Made by a program: the position numbers and the translations under genes. A stretch of 64,000 nucleotides of DNA from positions 2,170,001 through 2,234,000 of the forward strand of contig CM057058.1 of the NCBI GenBank assembly GCA_029945375.1. The letters are read 5' to 3'. This stretch comes from Agaricus subrufescens (taxonomy: Eukaryota > Basidiomycota > Agaricomycetes > Agaricales > Agaricaceae). Below the pieces are notes generated by a model. It made no database searches, was not told the origin of the DNA, and saw only the letters and a list, made by a program, of their open reading frames with translations. This document shows, piece after piece, positions 1 through 12,012 of this stretch (position 1 is the first letter of the stretch; every line of letters starts with the position of its first letter).

Positions 1-213
1 CCATCTAGTGATCATGGGATGTAATGTATTATATCTAAGTTTATTTGCAACTCGGTAGGTCAGCTCTTCCGGGATCCAGAAATGAGTCAATGATGTGGAG
101 ATATAAATTGTATGATATGGGAGTAAATGCTTTGAGATCTAAAGGTATGCAAATCCCGAAAACGATAATAAAATGAAAATCAAACTTCGTCAAGAGTAAT
201 AATGATGGATTAT

Positions 214-2134
214 CTAATTGGTGGGTACTACCACAGAGTTCTCTTTAGCAGACAGAGTCTGCGTCTTTGTCGTTGTCTTCACTTGCGGATGCTTTGGAGA
301 GCGATTCACTATGACTCTCTGGGGTCCCCTAGAAGTTGCAGAGACTACGCGTGTGTTCGAACCTCTAGAGGGGTCTGCAGCGAGGGTGGTTTTTCCGGAG
401 GCCGATACGCGACGACGTTTGGTGACCTGCACACTATCATGCGAAGCGTTAGTGGTGGGTAGGTTTATGGCCTCTGACTCTGGAGAATCAAGTGTTTCTG
501 ACGACGGAGGATATATTTGATGAGGTCGAGTTGGTCGTCTTTGGGCGACGGTGCCGCGTTTGACAGGTGACCTAGGGGACCTGACTATTTTGACAGAAGT
601 GCCACGAGCCACGACTCGCGCAGTACGTGGGCGCGTATTGTTTGTGGACGGTTGAAAAGTTCGTTTTTGGCCAGCCAGAGTAGGGGGGATAGATGCGTCT
701 CCTGGGGCTAAGGTATCCCTCGACGGTTCGCGTAGAGACGATCCATTATCCGCGGTCGCGAGTGTGGTAGTGGGTAAATTGAGAGGTGAAAGCTCTTTCG
801 AGAATGCACCAGCATTTTCCAGCTGTGTGAGTATCCGCATAGGTGGTTCGGGGGTGCGGAGGGTGATATTAAATTCATCTTCCGATTCTGATTCGTAATC
901 TTGATCGTCCTCAAGGTCCATTGGTTCATCAGAAACATCCGAATCATCTGCGTTCGAGATGGAAAGTGTAAATTGCTCTCTCTGGACCCCGTGCACACTG
1001 ATTTCGTCGCTCAAGTCACCAGCATGGTTGGAGTCTGGTTCATCATGCGGCAGCAAAAACGACGAATGAAAACCCTGTGTTACAGGCTCTTCGGTGATAT
1101 CAGGGTACAGGGAAGTAGGGGCGGACTTTGTGTCATTTACCGGGCCGCGCTTGACGAGGGGAGTGGGCGGATAAGCGGATGGAAAGGCTGGATATTGTCT
1201 CCAATCATCCGTCACGGGTAGACCCTCAACCAAATTGTCACTAATGGGAGGTGTACCATTGGAAACAAAGACAGGAGCAGTCGCCTCTTTGGCGGGAGGG
1301 ATAGAGGATATTTTTGGCTAACGTAAACGTGATCAACAACTAATGTTCAACTGGACGGAAGGTCATACCTGCGCCGACACTTTCCGACTTGGGAGGCTGG
1401 AAGAGGAGGTTTTGGTTGTGGGTTGGAGAGGTTTGGATGGGCGATGGCTTGCTGGTTGAGCAGGTTTTTGGGATCCTTTTACGTGATTGAGCGATGGTTG
1501 CCCGTTGCCATTAGGTATGGGTGACGATGTGCTTGACGACGCCTCTGTCTCCGTGTCGAGGTTTTCACGCTCAGTACCAAAGCGTCTTTGCCACCATTGA
1601 ATCACGTAGATGAATGGCAAAGCGGCCAGGCTGAAAACGACATCCCCGACGACATGAACAAAGTCCAATATTTGATCGATCGTTGACGTATACGGTTTGA
1701 GAAACGGACGGATGATGTGAAGGTATATCGGTTCTGCGCCCTTGGTGGAAGGTTCAATGTTGCTATTTTGAGAATAATCTTGTTGAACTTACACGAGCGC
1801 GAGTCATGATCATAAAAAGCATGGCCAGAGATTTGAATTCGTCATAAAAGGGTATGAATAGACTAAGAATGCTTTCAACGAATCTTTCGTACGTGACGAA
1901 ACAACACTGATTTTATCGTGAGCGGGGGAAGTGTGGTAGCAGAAAGATGGCACATGCCCAGACGATCCAGACGGCCAAGCAACCTTTCATATCACGCTTT
2001 CGCTGGGACATGGCGCGGAGAGATGGCCTGCCCTTGTTCTGGGCGGACGGTGGTGGAAGTTTCAGGATTTTGTAGGAGTCGTAGACGTTGAAGAAGAGCA
2101 TGGCGAGGCGCAGGAGACGGACGAAGACGGCCAT
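214..2134 (-). CDS. TB2/DP1/HVA22 (REEP/Yop1-like) ER-membrane-shaping protein with a long basic C-terminal tail
   Basis: The first coding exon (2134 down to about 1960) has a hydrophobic start and the stretch MKGCLAVWIVWACAIFLL. The exon around 1912-1800 reads CCFVTYERFVESILSLFIPF then YDEFKSLAML, the classic TB2/DP1 signature (E near a membrane hairpin, then PFYxExK). The next exons give IRPFLKPYTSTIDQILDFVH and a further hydrophobic segment. REEP/Yop1 proteins bend ER tubules by hairpin insertion. The 1363-1668 exon joins the 214-1233 exon through a GT-AG intron at about 1318-1368, adding roughly 370 residues that are acidic, then Ser/Pro/Arg-rich, with RSPRSP, KRRRVSASGK and a terminal KEN motif. 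That tail is far longer than in Yop1. The donor near 1960 is ambiguous: a GT donor gives WI|CC and a GC donor gives WIVW|CC. Family membership is clear. A mitotic role for the tail is inference only. Confidence 0.85.
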
Positions 2135-2311
2135 CGTCGGGGACTAGTGGCCGCGAAGAACGAGATAGGGGAGAGGTGGAGAGCCAGCGCCTGGACACGC
2201 GTAAAAGGGATAGAAAGACTGCGGACAGTGGTCGTGAGTTGTGTGCGCCCGCAGACACCCATCATCTTCAACATGCGCTTAGGTAAGCTCTCTCTTTCTT
2301 CACACCAAGCC
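2135..2311. promoter_or_regulatory. Shared divergent promoter region, REEP-like gene / BUD31
   Basis: There are 177 bp between the two start codons, so both promoters must sit here or overlap the first exons. I see no clear TATA box. The part next to BUD31 is pyrimidine-rich (tctctctttcttcac before the ATG), as is common at fungal start sites. Confidence 0.55.
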
Positions 2312-2965
2312 ATGCCCAGAATACGCACAACCAGGACAAAGAAACCCCCTGAGGGGTTTGAGGACATCGAAAACGTATGCATGCCTCGTTGCTTCCAATC
2401 TCTCTCTCCTCATTCCGCGCTAGATCCTCGACGACTACGCAAAGAAGATGAGAGACGCAGAAAATGAATCTCACGAGGGCAAGCGCAAGGCTGAGTCTCT
2501 ATGGCCAATCATGCGCATTTCACATGCTCGATCTCGCTACATATACGAGCTCTACTACAAGCGTGAAGCGATATCGAGAGAACTCTATGACTGGCTTCTA
2601 AAGGAAGGATACGCGGATACCAAGTCAGTCGGCGCCTTTTGTACTCCGGGCAGTACAGTGGCTCACACCAGACTAGTCTCGTAGCAAAGTGGAAAAAAGC
2701 AGGTTATGAAAAGCTATGTTGCCTTCGATGCATCCAGACGAGGGTATGTATCTTAGCGGCGGTAAACGGCGGTGACTGACTGTCAAACAACAGGACATGA
2801 ACTATCAAGGCTCCACTTGCATCTGTAGGGTTCCGAAGGCACAAGTGAGGGAGGGTACTATTGTCGAATGTGTCCACTGCGGTGCGTTTCAGCTACAACG
2901 GGGTTCTAACGTGCATCTCATCCACAGCAACATTAGGCTGTCGTGGCTGTAGTTCTGATTCATAG
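2312..2965 (+). CDS. BUD31: BUD31/G10 homologue, spliceosome component
   Basis: Five exons (2312-2374, 2424-2623, 2677-2743, 2794-2881, 2937-2965) join in frame. The protein begins MPRIRTTRTKKPPEGFEDIE, passes through KMRDAENESHEGKRKAESLW and ISRELYDWLLKEGYAD, and ends with the Cys-rich part (KLCCLRCIQTR, STCICRVPKAQV, ECVHCGCRGCSS). That is the whole G10/BUD31 family layout at its usual length of about 145 residues. BUD31 is a zinc-binding component of activated spliceosomes, near the U6 snRNA and the NTC-related complex, and acts in the nucleus. All introns are GT-AG and about 50 to 55 nt. The start agrees with the conserved family N-terminus. It is the first of four splicing-related genes in the window. 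Confidence 0.97.
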
Positions 2966-3796
2966 TTCTGTCATGTAAGTGGCATCCTTTCTGCAATAAC
3001 AGCGTTATCCCCCGGCTCGATGAAAAGGAAAGCTTGTTGTCCAATTTGACCCGACATCAGCTGTCCAGAACCACAAACTGGTCCGGGCATTGTCGAGATC
3101 GCATCTTCATAGTTGCCCAATTGGGATGTAATGTATCTACAGTACCAAGAACATGACGTAGTTCGAGGAAACATGTCCCTGAATTCCCCTACTAAATCGT
3201 TCATATTTTCTGACGAACAAAGACCTCGAGGCCTGAAGGTCATTACACCCTGTCGTAAGACGTCGGAATTTCGTGGTGCAACATTTGCGCCTTCGAAACA
3301 TCGACAGTAAGGGGATATTGTCATCTTCACGCTTGGCTTCATCTTACGTTCCAGAGGCCCGGATAGATGAGTGTAGTCCCCAAAGTACGGGAGAGAAAAT
3401 TTCGTTATCGAAAAGCTCTCGCCTCATCTAGGAACCTTTTCGTAATTTTTTGAGCGGAGCCTGGGCCTGTTTTGGAACCTTCAATAATGGACGTCAAACG
3501 CAGCACTGCTGTTCGACGTCAACTGTCAAAAATCACGCAGGCTCCACTAAAAAGAAGAAAAATTGCTGGTGATCAGTCTCTGTCACTTTCTTCTCGAGGT
3601 CGGTTAGAAAGCCTATCGTTTAACACCAAAGATCAAAGGACGTGCGCGTGGACATTGAAAACCCAGGTAGCTCCTCTAACCGGTTAGTATCCAGCATATC
3701 AGTGTTCGTTTCTCAGAAGAACTTCCGATTACTTTTGTCCTTGCCGTGGGCTTTCTTACCGAAACGCCTCGCATCTGTAGGACAATATCGGTGCTT

Positions 3797-3845
3797 ATTA
3801 TTGTTGCCATCATTATTATTATTTTGTCCTTAATAATTATTATCA
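3797..3845. repeat. AT-rich trinucleotide microsatellite (TTA/ATT type)
   Basis: Imperfect runs of tta/att units (attattgttg, attattattatt, ataattatta) lie in noncoding DNA. It is a simple low-complexity tract with no visible function. Confidence 0.6.
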
Positions 3846-5540
3846 CTTAGTTCCATTGCCGTCAGGGTCGCAGTTGGTTGCGGGTCTCCGATTTAAAGGG
3901 TTTAATTGGCCTTCAAGGGTCTCTCTCTACTGATAATAATAATGGCCCATTCCAGCTTCCATTCAAGCGCGAATCAGGTTATCAGTACGAGTTCTTGGCA
4001 TTCGCGTCGTTTAATTGCTGACATCGTCCCCAGGATGTTTTCGATTACCGTTCATGTCAGGTAACACTGTAACGTCTTTGTTACCGATACCTGCCTGGCT
4101 GCCCGCTCGCTGTGACCCCGCGTTGTTCCCTTCGGCGGATGAAAGAGATTTAGTATGCATTATGCACTAGTAACCTCCGCGCGATTATACACATACACAC
4201 ATACGCCTTGTGCATATGACATAGGATCGGAGCGTCAATACTACTCACCTGCCGGCATAAATCTATTACAGGGGCTGCTTGTAACAGAATCGCTACCGAA
4301 GTGGAGTCCCGGCTGAGCCCCGGTCTAATCTTGATCTAATCACCAGCTTATCACCCAACCGCTTTTCCTGGCTCTCGCTGATGACAAGTTCTGTCAGGAA
4401 TATAATCCCGAGGGGATATTGGAGGGGTGGAACTGGAATGCCTGGATTATCGTGAGGCTGGGCTGGGGGTTAAAATCATGTTAATAATTGCTGATAGGCC
4501 TTATCGTCTTTCCTTGGGGCGGCACAGCGGACAGGTTACGAGAGACTGGTTCTATCTTTGGGTCCCCGCCACCAGGGCCCCCATAAACGGCGGGTGTGGC
4601 TTCGGACGGGGTCCTATCGGAGCGAACAGCAATTGAACCATATAGGGCAATCTTTATTCTGACAGAAAGATTTCACAATTTTTGCCAAGAACCGCCTGTG
4701 ACGTAACTCTATTGAGAATTTTATAGGTCTCGATGTCACAAAACATGTTACAGAAGTATTCATTGGGTCGAGTTAGTGGTCGCCGTGATTTTCATGTGGC
4801 TGAAATTGAGGGACTTGAACGTGTATCTCGATCCAATAGATATGCTAGAGACATCATAACAAACTGTAAGCATGTTGGAGCTACCCCATTACGACCCTTT
4901 TTTTCTTTTTGAATACCTCGTAGCGAAAATGAATTCTGAAAGGCCGTTGATGTCATCCCAGCAAACTTGAAAACAAAAGAACTCGGATACACGATTCCTG
5001 TCGTTCATCTGATGCAGAATTGCACTGTCGAAAAATTTTGCTTGTCAGATCGGCGACAACAAAAAACGAGGAATGATAAAGAGATAAGTATATCGTCGCC
5101 AATGACAGGCCGAGAATTCTTAGATTGTTCGCACGCTGAGCTCTAAATGCTTGACTTTTGTTTTACATAAGCCTTGGTTTGCGGGCGGGGGTGGGTCGGA
5201 GCCTGGGGTCCTCCTTTAACATAATGAATGCTGTGGTGACAAATTCAATTTGACATCCTCCTTGGCTAGTCCAAAGGGACTTCACAAGCTACATGTACCT
5301 TGATTGACACACATTGTTTGTATTGAGATCCCACACGCTGACCACGGGTCCGTATAGGAAGCTGCGCGGTACAAATGGATTTGTTTGTTTGCCGAAAAGA
5401 AAGGGTCATAGTACCGCCGTGGCAGGTGCATCAAGGATTACACCAAGAATACACCCTGGAGGGCCTGATGTGTACAGAAAATATCTCTAGCATTCCAGGC
5501 GAAGAAATTGACCCGTTTGGGTATATGCCAGCATATCGCA

Positions 5541-5548
5541 TATATAGG
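5541..5548 (+). promoter_or_regulatory. TATA-like element of KHA1
   Basis: The sequence catatatagg lies about 65 bp upstream of the KHA1 ATG. It is followed by a pyrimidine-rich leader (ctctcagctttccctctctt) typical of strongly expressed fungal genes. Confidence 0.5.
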
Positions 5549-5610
5549 GACCTTCTGGGGAACCAGGTGAGACACAACCACCGTTCTCTCAGCTTTCCCT
5601 CTCTTTCACC

Positions 5611-8601
5611 ATGGGAGAGTTTTCGCGCGATCTTCTCGAGGTTGCCCACCATTTTTCACGAGCCGCTGCTGAGCAAGTGAGTCACTTTGCAGACAGTCTA
5701 CTCTCGTTTCCTCAACTCGTTAAACTCACTATTCGTAGGCCGGTGTTATTTCCGGCGACAATCCTGTTACATTCAGTGCGAAAGATCCATTCAGACTATG
5801 GGTCATCCAAGTCGGTAAGAGTGTTCGTGGTTGTCCGTAGTGTGACTGTCGCTCATGATCTCCTAGTCATAATTCTTGGTATAACTCAAATCTTGGTTGT
5901 AATACTGTCACGAATTCGACAACCTCGCGTCATTGCGGAGGTTATTGGCGGCATCATTCTAGGTCCTACCGCCATGGGTCACATTCCAGGTTTCACTGCC
6001 CATATCTTTCCCCCTAATGGTGTAACGATGCTGAATTTAACAAGTAACATCGGCCTTGTTCTATTCCTCTTCCTCGTCGGCCTTGAGATTGACGTCAGCG
6101 TCATCCGGAAAAAGATGGCTGCCTCCGTAGCCATCTCAGTGGGTGGGCTCGTCCTCCCTCTTGGCATGGGCGCAGCCGTCGGTGTTGGATTATATAACGA
6201 GTTTGTTGACCCCTCCGTCAATGAAGGGTATTTCCTCTTATTCGTGGCTGTTGCGGTCGGCATCACGGCTTTTCCTGTCCTTTGTCGTATCTTGACGGAA
6301 GAGAAGCTCCTCGATACTACTGTGGGCACGGTCACGCTGGCCGCCGGAGTTGGCAATGATGTTGTAGGTTGGGTTTTATTAGCACTCGCAGTCACCCTCG
6401 TCAATGCTTCGTCTGGTCTTACGGCTCTTTGGGTGCTTCTAACTGCTGTTGGATTCACCCTCTTCCTTTTGTTCCCCGTTCGATGGGCATATCTACTACT
6501 TTTACGTCGTACCGGAAGTCTGGAACAGGGGGCTCCCACGACATTAACGATGACGGTTACCCTCCTCCTTGTTCTGATTGCTGCGTTCTTCACTGATATA
6601 ATTGGGATTCATCCGATGTTTGGTACGTCTGTTTTCTGACATTTAGGGAATAAATGATCTAAAAATACTCTCTCAGGCGGGTTTTTGGTTGGATTGATCA
6701 TACCTCATGAGGGCACCTACGCTATCTCATTAGTTGAAAGATTAGAAGACTTTGTGTCCATTATCCTTCTACCGATCGTACGCTCAAGTCTCGTGCTTCC
6801 TCCTCCTTCATTCTCTAATGATCTTCTAGTACTTCACTTTGTCTGGTCTCAACACCAACCTCGGAGCACTCGATAGCGGAGTCGCGTGGGGCTACACCAT
6901 TTTGGTCATCGTCGTTGCATTCTGTGCCAAATTCTTTGCTTGTGCAGGTGCTGCCTACTTCGCTAAATTCCCCTGGAGAGAAGCCTGTGCTATCGGATCT
7001 CTCATGAGTTGCAAGGGGTGAGATCTTTTATCATATAATACGGACAATCAGTTGACATTAATTAGGTTGGTTGAGCTCATCGTACTCAACATCGGTTTGG
7101 CTGCTGGTATCCTGGACACTCGTACATTCTCTATGTTTGTTGTGACCGCCCTCGTCTTGACGTTTACTACTGTGCCCTTCGTCAACCTTTTCTATCCTGA
7201 GAGGTTCCGTCAACATAACGACTCTCACAAGCAGAGGGGCCATGGTGATCACGAACAGAGGCACACCCATGCTCCGACAACAGACAACGGTTTCAAGACG
7301 AGAGTCTCGGTCGTTCTGGATAAAATCGATCAACTTCCTGCGGCCATGCAACTTTCCCGCCTTATCAGCTTGGGATCTCCAGGTCTTCCTCCCTCTTTCT
7401 CGGTGGCTTCAACCGACAAGCTGGACATTGAAGAACCATCATCCGACAACGGTGAAAAGGAGATCGTTCACTCGAATCTTCTTATGCAGGTTGATGCACT
7501 ACGCTTGATTGAGTTGACCAGCCGTGCTTCCGCTCTCCTCAAGTCTCAAGAAACTGATATCCTCATTCATAACGACTCCCTGTTATCCATCTTCCGCACG
7601 TTTGGTTCTCTTAACAAGCTTCAAGTCAACGCCAGCATTTCTGTTGTCAACCAAAGCGAATACCCGGAAGCCGTTGTTCGACATGCTTCCGATACAGCTT
7701 CGGAGTTGGTCATCCTTCCCTGGGCGAGAGGTATCATCTCTTCGACTGAAGGCGACATTCAGCCCTCCGCCCGGAATCCTTTCGATGGTATATTCTCGAA
7801 GTCCAGCCTACACATCCATGATCAAACAAGTTCGGTCGTCTACTCAGAATTCATTCGAGGCGTCTTCTTGAAGTCTCCCAGCGATGTCGCTCTCTTCGTG
7901 GATCGTGGCATGAACACTGGATCTGGTCAAAACGGTCATCATCTGTTCCTTCCATTCATTGGCGGCCCTGATGACCGTCTCGCCCTCACATTCCTCGTCC
8001 AACTCTGCAACGGTTCGTCCGTCTCCGCGACTGTGGTTCGCGTCTCCAAAGTGGATGATATGAGTCCAATCAGCACTGTGGAAGAGGTGAAGGTTCCGGT
8101 ACATAATCAGGTTAGTCTCTCGTCGCTTCTGCATTTTGGCCGATATTGAACGACCCTGTATAGATGACTTTGGCGGGTGCAGATACTGTTTACGGCAATC
8201 AAACTACTCAGGTTCGCCTGGCTTCGAGCACCGCAGACGACTTGCTATGGCAGAAATACACCGGTTCATCCAGAGAGAAACGCGATCCTGCCCTGGAACA
8301 TGCCCTTTCCCGTATCAATTTCAACGTACAAGCCACATCAAAACCCCTTCATTCCGTGACCGGACTAGTACAAGCTGCTGTCGAGCGGAATCCCGGAAAG
8401 ACCTCTATCGTCCTCCTAGGACGATCAAGACGGATGGCTGTTGACTCGCACCAAGCTGAGCTTCGTCAAATCATGGTTGAAGCTGGGGGTCAATTTAGTT
8501 CCTCCGTATCTAAAACTCTTGGAGATGTTGGAGCGGCGTTGGTAGCGAAGGGTATTCAAACAAGTCTACTTGTGATGCAAGCCGCTGTCACAAGTTCGTA
8601 A
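5611..8601 (+). CDS. KHA1: K+/H+ antiporter of the KHA1 / CPA2 family
   Basis: Seven exons (5611-5676, 5739-5814, 5867-6622, 6677-6777, 6830-7017, 7066-8110, 8164-8601) give about 889 residues, close to yeast Kha1 (873). Residues about 45-460 form the sodium/hydrogen exchanger domain with about 12 membrane spans. Visible landmarks are RQPRVIAEVIGGIILGPTAM, LVLFLFLVGLEID, the transport-site region AAGVGNDVVGWVLLAL, and ACAIGSLMSCKG. Residues after about 480 form a cytosolic region with the universal-stress-protein-like pattern seen in Kha1 and plant CHX proteins (SELVILPWARG). Kha1 exchanges K+ for H+ in Golgi or endosomal membranes. The start MGEFSRDLLEVAHHF follows a good context (caccATGGG). 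The direction of transport and the organelle are inferred from the family. Confidence 0.95.
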
Positions 8602-9070
8602 GTGGGGTCAGGGTTGTGCGATACCTTTCTTGATCAAACGGGTTGTATGATACGCGATGCTTCATTTTTAGTACAAATTTAGCACTATTTGTTTCCTTCG
8701 ATTATACCTGTACACCATGCTTTCGACACCGTTTCCTGAGTAGTCATGAAAACGGGTTCTTCAAATCTTTCTTAGGCACTTGTCTATTTGTAATTCTTCG
8801 ACCTTCTAAATGCTCGAAACCATCTGAATTAAAACAATTTTGTAACTCAAATAAAACATAATATAAGTACAATCAATGTGAGATCATTCGGTACATCAAC
8901 GTGGCACCACTAACTGGAGCGCGATCGTGAGCAAGTCGGGGACTATTACAAAAGGGGTATAAGTAGAGGTGGAGGGTACTCACTCCCTGAAGTTAGGAGC
9001 GGTGAATAAAAATAAGAACGAATTAGAAAATGAGGCTATGATTTAAAGCCTCGCATAGGCATAATTTAAA
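8602..9070. other. Convergent 3' spacer between KHA1 and the stomatin-like gene
   Basis: AT-rich noncoding DNA holding both 3' UTRs. No frame has protein resemblance. A poly(A)-type signal for KHA1 is listed separately. Confidence 0.7.
8850..8855 (+). terminator. Candidate polyadenylation signal for KHA1
   Basis: AATAAA stands in a strongly AT-rich context about 250 nt after the KHA1 stop. The position suits a fungal 3' end, but fungal signals are degenerate. Confidence 0.35.
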
Positions 9071-10443
9071 TCACTGGATATCTGCGACACTGCTGAGAAG
9101 GCCTGCTCGGCTAGCTGCTCCAATGCCGCTGCTCTCACCTGCTTCGGCTTGAACCACATCCTTGACACCCGAACCGGAAGAAGGGCCAGCCAATTGGTTG
9201 ACCAAATCACTTTGGAGCTGCATGGGTACAAAGATAACCTTGCTGTTGGATGTTTTAGCCATATGCTGTAATGCTTCGAGCTGCCGAATCTGCATGGCTG
9301 CGGGAGACGCCAGAATATCAGCTGCTTGTCTCATGAGGCGGGCGGCGTCGACTTCAGCACGAGCGGCGATGACTTTGGATTCACCGATCCTCTTCTGCTG
9401 GGCGGCAGAAGAAAGGGAAGCAGAAATTTCGGCGCTGAAGATGATATCTTTGATGAGGATACCTTCAATCGAAACGCCCCACTTGTCAGCAACGTCGCCC
9501 ACAATTTCGGCAATTTCGAAGGCGATGGCTTCCCGCTCGGTGACGACGCTCTGGACAGCACGAGCGCCAACCACGTGACGAAGGGTGGTTTGAGCCCTCT
9601 CGATGAGGGCCTGGCGAAGGTCGGTGATGCCGAATGCAGCACGATATGGATTGGTGATCTGGAAGTAGATGACCGAATCGCTATTAATAGGTAATGAGAC
9701 TGTGGGATTTTACAAGTACATTCTAGGAAAAGCTTACATCTCGACGTTGACATTGTCCCTTGTACTGTGCAAGCTTGAGTATGGTTGATAAAGTGAACAG
9801 GAAGAGCAGACCTACATGACCATTTGCCGTCCGATAGGACTGATCTGGATCTTGACGTCTACGATCCTGAGAGACTCAGTGCAGACGTTGACCTGGACCA
9901 AGCCAGGATCGACCGATTTGTAAAACTGGCCAAAACGTGAGACCAAGCCGACGGAACCTGTTTTGAGCGTGAGACATGTAAGGGTGGGTATGTTGATATT
10001 ATTGGACATACCTTGGTTGACTTCACGGAAAGGATTAGGGCAGGGCATGCAAGGAATAGCTCCACAAAGACCAATGAAGGAACCAAGGCCTTGGAGAAGG
10101 GAACCATAGACACCATGTACGACCTCGCCCGTACCCAGATCTTGGGCATAAGAAGGCTGGCATTGCGGTTAATACAGGGCCCCTTCGGGATCGGAACAGT
10201 GCCATACCTGCATCTCGCTGCGTTTCAATGGCTGGACTGTGATCATGTGTGGTTTGCCCATGGGCTGGACGTTCCTTTTTGGCTGTACATCTTCCGTCAC
10301 TATATGATTCGCCGAATGTTTAGATGGGAACGCAAGGAGGAGATGACAGACAAACCACCTCCAGGGGAGTCGTGATCTACGACATTCCTGTGAGAATCCG
10401 AAATGGAACTGGTGGGAGAAGCGCGAGGTTTGGGAGCGGACAT
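9071..10443 (-). CDS. Stomatin-like SPFH/band 7 protein
   Basis: The conserved core is plain: GSVGLVSRFGQFYKSVDPGL at the start of the SPFH domain, then IVDVKIQISPIGRQMV, DSVIYFQITNPYRAAFGI, RQALIERAQTTLRHVVGAR, and AEISASLSSAAQQKRIGESK followed by a heptad-rich coiled coil. The C-terminus has the stomatin motif SNSKVIFVPMQ. Stomatins are inner-leaflet membrane scaffolds that oligomerise and modulate channels and lipid domains. The N-terminus (MSAPKPRASPTSS) is cytosolic and Ser/Pro-rich. A Cys-containing hydrophobic segment before the SPFH core (GSFIGLCGAIPCMPCPNPF) would be the membrane-inserted hairpin, with cysteines suitable for palmitoylation. The start was chosen because a TATA box lies about 40 bp upstream. 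There are several short introns, and exact borders in the 5' third are approximate. Confidence 0.92.
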
Positions 10444-10481
10444 GGCTGGGGAATGGCAGAAACACACTGGCGGATGGGAAC

Positions 10482-10490
10482 GTATATATA
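10482..10490 (-). promoter_or_regulatory. TATA box of the stomatin-like gene
   Basis: The minus strand reads tgtatatatacg about 40 bp upstream of the chosen ATG. A standard TATA spacing would give a very short 5' UTR. Confidence 0.55.
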
Positions 10491-10669
10491 CAGAAGAAAT
10501 GCTATAATTAGCCGAGTGTCTGATGACTCTCAATCGCCCTCCGCAGTATAGAGTTCACATGCACAGCCGAACCCAGAAATTAGAATTCAGTCATGTAAAG
10601 GTGGCGCATGGAAAGCACAGCCCGCCGTACGAGGCCGGGTCTGACCAGCGCGCTAGCTAGTTGCTACCC

Positions 10670-12012
10670 ATGAGCGGCAGGCCCTTGGTGACTTGTGCCA
10701 AGCCCCTCGCCAAAGGGGTAACAAATCGTCGCTTACTACTTCCTGTGACTTCGATGGCCACAAAATACTGGTTGCTCAAAGCAGAGCCTGACTCTCGTAT
10801 CGTCAAAGGGAAAGATGTCAAAGTAAATTTATCCTGCATCATTTCTTATGCGCGCTCTATTGACTGAAGAGGTAGTTTAGCGTAGATGATTTCGAACGCG
10901 TGAAAACATCACCCTGGGAGGGCGTCCGGAACTACGAAGCGAGAAATCTGATGAAGGAGATGCAAGTTGGAGAAAAGGTGGGAATGAAAGGCTCCTCTTT
11001 CCGAGTACTCACCAGTCGGAACGTGTAGGCTGTGTTTTACCACTCCAATTGCAAAAATCCGGGTACGTGTCCGGTATTACAGGAACAACAGGTTATTAGA
11101 CATCTCCACCCTAGGGATTGCTGCTTTCGCACAGGTAAGAGATTCATACCAGTCTCTTGTTCTGCTGCGCATATGGCACTTCTAGGTCGCTAAGGAAGCA
11201 TACCCGGACTGTGAGTTCCCCCAGCCTCTCTGCGGTTCCTCACTTGTTATTAACACGCGTCGTTCAGATACTTCATGGGACGAGTGAGTGGTCTCTTACA
11301 AGAATTGATGTAAACATCTGACGGGTACAAAGATCTCACCCTTACTACGATCCCGTAAGACTGTGCCATTATACGTTGACTCTTGGGAGTAATCTGATCC
11401 TTGTTCCAGAAATCAGAGGAGGAAAAGCCAAAATGGTACATGGTGGACCTCGAGTTCTCTGCACGCGCCAAATATTTCATACCTCTGGCTCTTTTTCGAC
11501 ACATTGCTTCTCTCGCCACAGACGAACCTCCGACAGAAATCAAATACATCGGCGAAGATGGCATCAGAGCTATTAAAAGTATGTTTCGTCATTCATTATT
11601 ATTTGAACTGGAGCATCGACACATGTCTCTAGCGATGGGTCTAGTAACACGGGGCCGTCTCAGCGTCCAAAGAGTGGAAAGTAATGCTTGGAACACCATC
11701 CAACTTCTAGCCGAAAACGGTGGTTGGGAGGAGATGGACCTAAAACCCAGAAAGACCTCTCAAAAGAAGACAGCAACCTCGAAACAGAAATCTTCTAGGG
11801 AGAAAAATACCGGGAAAGTTCAGGATGGTGGAGAAGAGAATGGCGATGAGTCACCATTGAGTTCCATTGATAGTGATGAAGATAGAAAACCTGATGCAAC
11901 GGCCGTGCAATCTCGTGGAGCTGCTTCTCGCAAGAGGAAGGCTCCAGTTGATGAACAACCTCACGACATTGAGAAGCCTCGCCGTTCTGGCCGACGTAGG
12001 AAAGCAGACTGA
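10670..12012 (+). CDS. EVE-domain protein (THYN1-like) with a basic nuclear tail
   Basis: The EVE (DUF55) fold is easy to follow across several exons: KYWLLKAEPDS, then VDDFERV, SPWEGVRNYEARNLMKEM, LFYHSNCKNPG, GIAAFAQVAKEAYPDYTSWD, YYDPKSEEEKPKWYMVDLEF and RGRLSVQRVE. THYN1 and bacterial EVE proteins bind modified bases in an aromatic cage. The aromatic residues on the YWLL and WEGVRNY strands are present. The last 110 residues are Lys/Ser/Glu-rich and end RRSGRRRKAD, a likely nuclear-localisation tail. A 54-nt intron (11579-11632) has no in-frame stop, so it looks like coding sequence. Removing it restores the family alignment (IKTMGLVTRGRLS). The start could be 10670 (giving a short leader) or the ATG at 10754 directly before the domain. 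Confidence 0.88.

Larger units (their letters stand above)
2966..5610. other. Gene-poor intergenic stretch (2.6 kb)
   Basis: No open frame here has family resemblance or consistent splicing. There is an AT-rich TTATTA microsatellite at about 3797-3845 and scattered GATA-like sites around 4490-4510. A short frame from 3487 encodes a basic peptide (PLKRRKIAGD) but has no believable continuation. The right end must contain the KHA1 promoter. Confidence 0.6.

Noticed and set aside
2971..3342. Open frame of 123 codons on the minus strand after BUD31
   Set aside because: It lies in noncoding sequence, overlaps the BUD31 3' flank, and has no family resemblance or splice support.
5979..6593. Long open frame of 204 codons antisense to KHA1
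   Set aside because: It mirrors a conserved, well-supported exon and has the basic, biased composition expected from reading GC-rich transmembrane codons backwards.
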